Assembly (NCBI GenBank): GCA_036937835.1
Contig: CM072876.1
Location: forward strand, 3,777,001-3,841,000
Direction of reading: 5' to 3'
From: Pampus argenteus
Lineage: Eukaryota > Chordata > Actinopteri > Scombriformes > Stromateidae
Length of the DNA stretch: 64,000 nucleotides
A program made the translations under genes and the position numbers. Shown piece by piece: positions 58,613 to 64,000 of the stretch; the first letter of the stretch is position 1, and every line of letters begins with the position of its first letter. Below the pieces are notes generated by a model. That model was not told the origin of the DNA. It was given only the letters and a program-made list of their open reading frames with translations, and searched no databases.

Positions 58613-60450
58613 GGCTGCAGCAAATGTGTAATTTTAAGCATGTTAACCTCCATTAGTGTAGCATGATGTTGACTTACTAACATGCATCATGCTAATGTGC
58701 TAACTACAAACAGACAGACACAGTCTGCCATATACTGTGAATGATTATGTTTGTGGTAATTTAATCAATAACGATTTATCCAAACTAATTAAGTCAGGAA
58801 TTGATTTGTGGGTTGAGAAACGAAATGGTGCAAATAATTCATTCGAGAACTGCTAATCCAGCCAAATAAACTACAATAGAAAAACCTAGATTTTATATAA
58901 GATTTACTAAAACTACTCGTCATGGTACAGCTCAGGTTTAGATTTGTCAGAAACTCGCCACATGAGCCACACTCTTCCAGTCAAGAGATATTTCACAGGG
59001 GAATAACTCCTTTGGCGTTACAAATGATCTGGCAGATGGTCAACTCTGATTGAATTCGCCCCCATCTCCACAAGCTTCACTGCATGTCTCACATCTTTGC
59101 CAATGCTGTCCTTTTTTTTGTCCCAAGTGGGTGGTCAAGCAAAGGCTAGCTGATCTACACACAGGTCGATGCCCACCAGCTCCCTGCGGTTTTGGGCACT
59201 CTCCTGAATCGAAAAAAAAATAAAATCTTTGGACTTGATTCACCTTTATTCTCCCTGACAAATGGCCTTAGACAGCTCCGGCTCCTTCTCTGGCACAATC
59301 CTGCACTGAAGTCAAACAAAGGAGAACAGTGTATATCTATGTGTTAATGTGCTGAGAGAGTAGAGATTTCTCTTCCCTGTCGTCCATGTTCTTTTGTGTC
59401 CATTTCTTCATGCTTACACATGTGCTGGTGTATGTTATGCAGGTGCTCGTTGATGTGTCATGCTGGCATCAGAAGCCAGAGTCTGCCAGCGGGGCATAGC
59501 CCTGTCTGTCCATCTGTCAAGCCTGGAGAGGTCCCACTCTGCGACTCCTTTGGCTGTCAGGGCACTTTGCCCTCCACAGTGTGTTGCTCTCCTCCCATCC
59601 CTCACTCTCTCCCTCTCTCTCCCTTTTCTTCCCCTCCCTCCTTCTCTCCTTCCACCTCTCCTCCTCCTCACAGCTGCCTCCTCAGCTGTGTCCACTGGCC
59701 ATCGTCCCACTCCTCGGAGCATGTCCTGTTTATCTCAAAAAGTCCTGCACGCACGAGCAGCAATCACACCCGCACGCTAAACATCAGAAGACGTACACGG
59801 ACACCATATGCATGCTGACACACTCAAATGGGCGTGCACTTAAAATGAAGTCACACAGGTGCGAACACACAATCACAGTCTTCATGAAATCCACATGCAT
59901 GTCTGAGAGATGCAGTTTAATCTTTACATGTCTGCTGTTTAAATCTGCTTGAAACAACAATACATTTCTACTGGCATACTAAACCTTCTTATTTAGTTTC
60001 AGTGACCCGTTGTTAAAGTTTCTGCAGTGTAATTAATACTGTATACCGAAAAAAAAAACAGCCGTTTAAAATATTGATTTCATCAGATTCAATGAGGCAT
60101 GCGCATCAATTTGAGCACACATTACTGTAATGATCATTGGCACCAAACATGGACTCGTGAACATGAACACACAGGGATCAGTGAATTTTTGGAGGAGCAA
60201 CACTGCAATGGAAAAAGCAAAATAGAAAAAGCTCATCTCCTCTAAGACCCCGGAGGGTCTCACAGCATTCATCTCCAATGTAAATAAACAGTGTGGGGGA
60301 AAAAAAATGGGGTTAATATATGGACTTCCCTTAAGCTTTCTTATCATTACAACAACATCTTTCCCATGGTCAGAAATCTGTGGCCCAAGCTGCTTAAATA
60401 AAAATTTATTTCAGGGTGGAGATGCAGAAAAAAAAAAAATGGTGTGAGCC
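58613..60450. other. Non-coding stretch
   Basis: 58613-58700 continues degenerate 'gctaa' words. 59580-59680 is a pyrimidine-rich tract ('ctctccctctctctccct' and after). 59040-59270 and 59440-59580 are unique with no firm signal. A 140-codon frame at 59396-59818 is mostly the pyrimidine tract. Confidence 0.5.
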
Positions 60451-60469
60451 ATATTTAACATATCATAAA

Positions 60470-60760
60470 TTACACACATATTCTTTGCTCAGCTTGCTTT
60501 GATTAGCGGCCTTGGCAAATATATTACATTTTCCAGAAGAGGTAAATTGGGGGGACCAGTCGCTGCATTGACACGATCTCACTCCCGGCGTGTTAAGAAA
60601 GCACTTTGCTAAGCTAGACTTTTACTTTGTGACTAATGGATGATGACAGGAAATTAAAATCCGCAATTTTAATCTCGGTAAATACAAGAGCGTTCTGTGT
60701 ATTTGAGATGCATTCCTTTAATTAAGAAATTTATTGATTTGTCTATGTGCAGTGGCAGCC
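60470..60760. promoter_or_regulatory. Candidate conserved non-coding block
   Basis: Repeat-free, with 'ctttgattagcggcc' near 60499, CATTCC (TEAD type) at about 60711 and the palindrome TTAATTAA near 60718. Texture is enhancer-like; no alignment. Confidence 0.28.
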
Positions 60761-60764
60761 AAAC

Positions 60765-60786
60765 AAAATAAATAAATAAATAAATT
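60765..60786 (+). repeat. (AAAT)n run
   Basis: Five AAAT units. Confidence 0.95.
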
Positions 60787-61139
60787 TAAAAAAGACCGTG
60801 CCGGGGGTCTGGTGTGTTTTTCGGGGAACGATAACAGCCTTTGAAATGCTACACCGGCTTGTCGAGATTCGCCAATCACATTGAGTTCTTCCTGGCTCTG
60901 TTTCCCAACCGCAGCGTGATCACGAATCTGAGCCGGAAAAATGCAGCTGGATTTGGCAGACGAAAAACTTTGAAATTGAGTTTGACAGTGTTGGAGTAGC
61001 AGTGAGTGATACTTAATACCACGGAGAGGAAAAGAGAGGACAGGAGACGAGGTGAGTGATGCTGCGGTTCTGGATTGTTTGTGCCTCCATGCTGGGAGGC
61101 ATTTCTGCCAGAAATAAAAACATGGCTAAACGCGACGTG
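60787..61139. other. Non-coding stretch
   Basis: Nothing recognised. A 105-codon frame at 61056-61373 is partly the CA repeat. Confidence 0.5.
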
Positions 61140-61159
61140 CACACACACACACACACACA
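61140..61159. repeat. (CA)n microsatellite
   Basis: Ten CA units. Confidence 0.95.
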
Positions 61160-61508
61160 TACTATATACATAGAGGCAGGGATGAATTACTGCCCAGAAG
61201 ACAGGTCAGGGGGCCCAAGTAGGGAGGGGTTATTTACTGTTATTGTCGTGCTGGAAAGTCAAAAAGCTCTGTCAAAAGTTTTTTTGCACCTAGTCCATAT
61301 AATATTGAGTGTTTCTAAATCCTACTTTGAGAATACAACCTGTATCTTAAGGTTCTTCTTTAAGGTAAATTAGTGATTAGTGTCCAATTTTACCTCTTCA
61401 GGCCTCTTTAAATCCTAAAATTCCCGTAACACAACTCATTTCATCAATATTTGATGAATCTGGCCTAAACTGCAACACCGCTGATGACCCCTGATCATAA
61501 TAATAATC

Positions 61509-61525
61509 TTTTTTTTTTTTTTTTT
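61509..61525 (+). repeat. Poly-T run (T17)
   Basis: Seventeen thymines. Confidence 0.95.
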
Positions 61526-61723
61526 CCCGCCACAGAAGACATTATACGAACAGCAGCACCCTCCATGATGAGTAAAATGACCTTTCTGTGTAAAATAGGT
61601 GGAAGGGCCCTTTAAATTATTCAAATCTGAGCAAAGGTCTGAGAAGGACGAATCCGTCCACGTTCACAAGCACACTTTATTTTATTTTTGTAAGCATACA
61701 TCACTCACTAAAACAATCAAAAT

Positions 61724-61736
61724 AATCACTCACTCA

Positions 61737-61770
<34 letters not shown>
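61724..61770. repeat. Compound (ACTC)n(AC)n microsatellite
   Basis: Four ACTC units pass into about 15 CA units. Confidence 0.96.
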
Positions 61771-61771
<1 letters not shown>

Positions 61772-61940
61772 TAAGTCCATATTAAACAGACACACATGTA
61801 TTTTAAAAAAAGAAATGGAAGAACAAAATTAATTAAACATCAAGTAGAGTGGAAAAGGCATCACGCTCCACCTTTCAGCTCTGAGTGAAGACATTTTGTG
61901 TCACTCTCTTGCTAACCTTCATCTCCAGATCAACACATCT

Positions 61941-61978
61941 ACACACAAACACAAACACACACACACACACACACACAC
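61941..61978. repeat. (CA)n microsatellite, interrupted start
   Basis: Two 'cacaaa' words and then about 11 CA units. Confidence 0.95.
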
Positions 61979-64000
61979 GTGACTTTGTGTAATTTCTTCT
62001 CCTTTGTATTTCTATCCACTTGAGTGTTACTAATAGAAAGAAAATGAGCAGCAAGTCGAAAGCGCTTTGAAGTTTGCCAGCAATAATTGAGATGATTGAT
62101 AGTTGGCTTTCTAAATAGCAGGATATTGCATCTACAGCACAGAATAACAATGTGAAACAGCATTAGAGATGAAAACGCAATCAAGGTTTTCCACTCTGTT
62201 CAGATGCTGCGAACGCTGCACGGATGCATGTGCTTGTAATGTCATCTACACAGACATGAAAGAGCTGACAAAAACACGCAAAAACACGCAAACACACACA
62301 TATAAACAAAAGTAAATAAACTGGAAAGAATAAGAGAAGCCACAAAGTGCATAGATAACTAAATCAGTAAATAATAGAATACATTTGTTCCTGGTTGAAG
62401 TGGTTTCTTTGGAGGATAAGGCTCACAGTGGTTGCCATCTGAGAGATGAGAGAGAGGGAGAGAAAGAAAGTGTGAGGGGAGAGAGAGTAAGCACAGCTCA
62501 TCAGCTCGGGTGAGATTGTAGCTTGAAGGGGAGAGATAAAGCCATTTTGGCACAGTAAAATCATGCATCCATCACAGTGCTTATCGGTCACTTGGGAAAG
62601 GTGCCTATAATAAATCGTCAACTGCAGCGTCAATAGCTCAAAGCCAGACAATGGGGAGGCAGTGGAGCAATGCTCTCTGCTTGTTTGAACAGTGTGACTT
62701 ATTTGAAGGGAAATCAAACAGAATGGAGATATTTATAACGTGAGCTCACTTCATATCTAGCCAGAGGAGAGATATGAAAGAGCATGTGATGGCTTCCAGA
62801 TTCGTAAGGAGTGCACAGGGGGGGGGGAAAGGTGAAGAAGATTGCCATTTCTGTAAGACAACCGACGAACTTCTTCATCTTGTCAGCTCATCCTACTGAG
62901 ACCACGTTGTTGGTCAAAGGTTCAGCTACCTCTGGTTTTGTCCACAGACGGTAATAAACAGGGAACCTTGCTGCTCTACAGCACAGCTGTTGATGTCTGT
63001 TTTCAGTTCAGCTCTAGCTGAGGTGAAAAGGTCGGTTCAGGGGCCCGCTTTAGTCCAAATAAAGCGGAGGGTGAATGAGGAGGGAAACTGAGGTATGTAT
63101 GAAAAACTCAAAACTGATTTGTCGGGATAATCTTTTGGAAAAAGTCTAAAAAAAGGTCTCTATTTTTTACATCTGAAATATCAGAAACATCAAGAACGCT
63201 GTGAGTTGTCCTAATTATCATAATTATTCCATTTTATTACAATTTTGTTGGATTTGTGTGATTATGGACATCATTTCACTTTTTCAAACACATAAAAATA
63301 CTCAAACACAGTCGTAAAAAAAACATGAATATGAAACCATTTCAAGTTTCAAAAAGCCCAAGAAACATGAGATCCGCTGCCATATTTTCACCTGCCGTCA
63401 TTTCGTGTGTGTTTCTTTTGTGTTTCAGTTTTTTTTTGTGAACTACTTTTTTCGGTAAAGTGGTTCGGATAATCTGTCCAAACTGCTGTTTTGTTTAAAC
63501 AAGGTGTAAAATCTCTTGTTTCTTTTCCCATTAGACCTCACTGAAGCGATGCCGCCAAATTTGCAAATTACAGTAATTACTTTTGTGAGGAAAAAAAAAC
63601 AAAACATCAGTATAGCTGAGAGAAAGTCTAAAACTATATATATAAAAAACCCAACCCAGGCGTACTGAACGGGAATTTTCCTTTAAATGTTATTTTTCAG
63701 TCTTGTGAGCACGCTAAATGAAACTTTGTTCTCCTCTGTTGTATTGAGTTTGTAAAAGCAGCAGTGAAAGTATGCAAGATTACCATTATGGTTAACTGGG
63801 AATGATGTTTTCTTATTGTTAATCTGGTTGATCGGACCATTTAAAATGCAAAAAAAGAGGAATCTGTTTCAGCTATGATTAAATGTCTTTATCGAATGTT
63901 TAGATGAATACAGGCCAGAGTTGAGTACCACCGCAGAGATGAAAATAGTGCGTTGTTTGATATCTTTTGGCCAGTGGATTTTGCTGCACACACACACAAA
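61979..64000. other. Non-coding stretch to the window end
   Basis: Holds 'aaaacacgc' words in tandem at 62270-62300, a (GA)-rich patch at 62440-62490, G10 at 62818-62827 and two small hairpins (62750-62778 with 9-bp arms; 63045-63067 with 8-bp arms and a 7-base loop). Open frames up to 117 codons show no domain. The window ends in a CA run. Confidence 0.5.

Noticed and set aside
59396..59818. 140-codon Ser/Pro/Cys-rich frame
   Set aside because: Mostly translation of the pyrimidine tract at 59580-59680.

Overview
This 64 kb window looks like non-coding nuclear DNA from a ray-finned fish, probably a percomorph-type teleost. The signs are: long (CA)n, (TA)n and (GA)n microsatellites every few kilobases; poly-A and poly-T runs; the AGAATAG-type pentanucleotide run next to a 'gcctttattgtca' block; and several interspersed sequences that I recall as common in percomorph genomes (the 'aacaactattggatgg' family, the 'cactctcatgtctgt' family, the 'tacttgtactttacttga' family, and a SINE-like tail ending in 'ccaataaagacaaaa'). 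These family assignments come from memory, not from a search. Nothing points to a bacterium, phage or plasmid.

No protein-coding gene could be supported. The longest open frames (up to 174 codons) are mostly read through dinucleotide repeats or polypyrimidine tracts, or they begin at non-ATG codons, and none shows a domain I recognise. A few splice-acceptor-like sites and short ATG frames are listed as findings rather than genes. No complete tRNA, rRNA, snRNA or known microRNA was recognised. The window is best read as an intergenic desert or the inside of a very large intron.

Layout. 0-7 kb: a possible conserved block at 0.66-0.9 kb, a (TAGAA)n/(AT)n pair at 1.3-1.6 kb, a three-unit interspersed repeat at 3.64-3.98 kb, and a ~1.2 kb probable mobile-element remnant at 5.75-6.99 kb with octamer-bearing internal repeats. 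7-20 kb: many microsatellites, two recognised interspersed repeats (13.56 and 17.30 kb), a ZNF143-like site at 15.03 kb and a long pyrimidine-rich tract at 15.8-16.1 kb. 20-36 kb: mostly unique AT-rich sequence with candidate regulatory blocks, a quadruplex motif (22.42 kb), an inverted-end element (28.45-28.77 kb) and the most distinctive structure of the window, a nested hairpin at 30.25-30.37 kb. 36-45 kb: a dense run of candidate conserved non-coding blocks, a second hairpin (38.86 kb), a local duplication (41.15/41.54 kb), a strong quadruplex motif (41.92 kb) and a Maf-type site (44.95 kb). 45-64 kb: a 17-bp minisatellite, more repeats and microsatellites, candidate regulatory blocks at 49.1, 53.3-55.1, 56.1-56.8 and 60.5 kb (one with three AGGTCA-type half-sites), and an eight-unit 61-bp minisatellite at 58.1-58.6 kb.

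No genes act together here. If the window has a function, it is most likely cis-regulatory, and alignment to other fish genomes is the decisive test.
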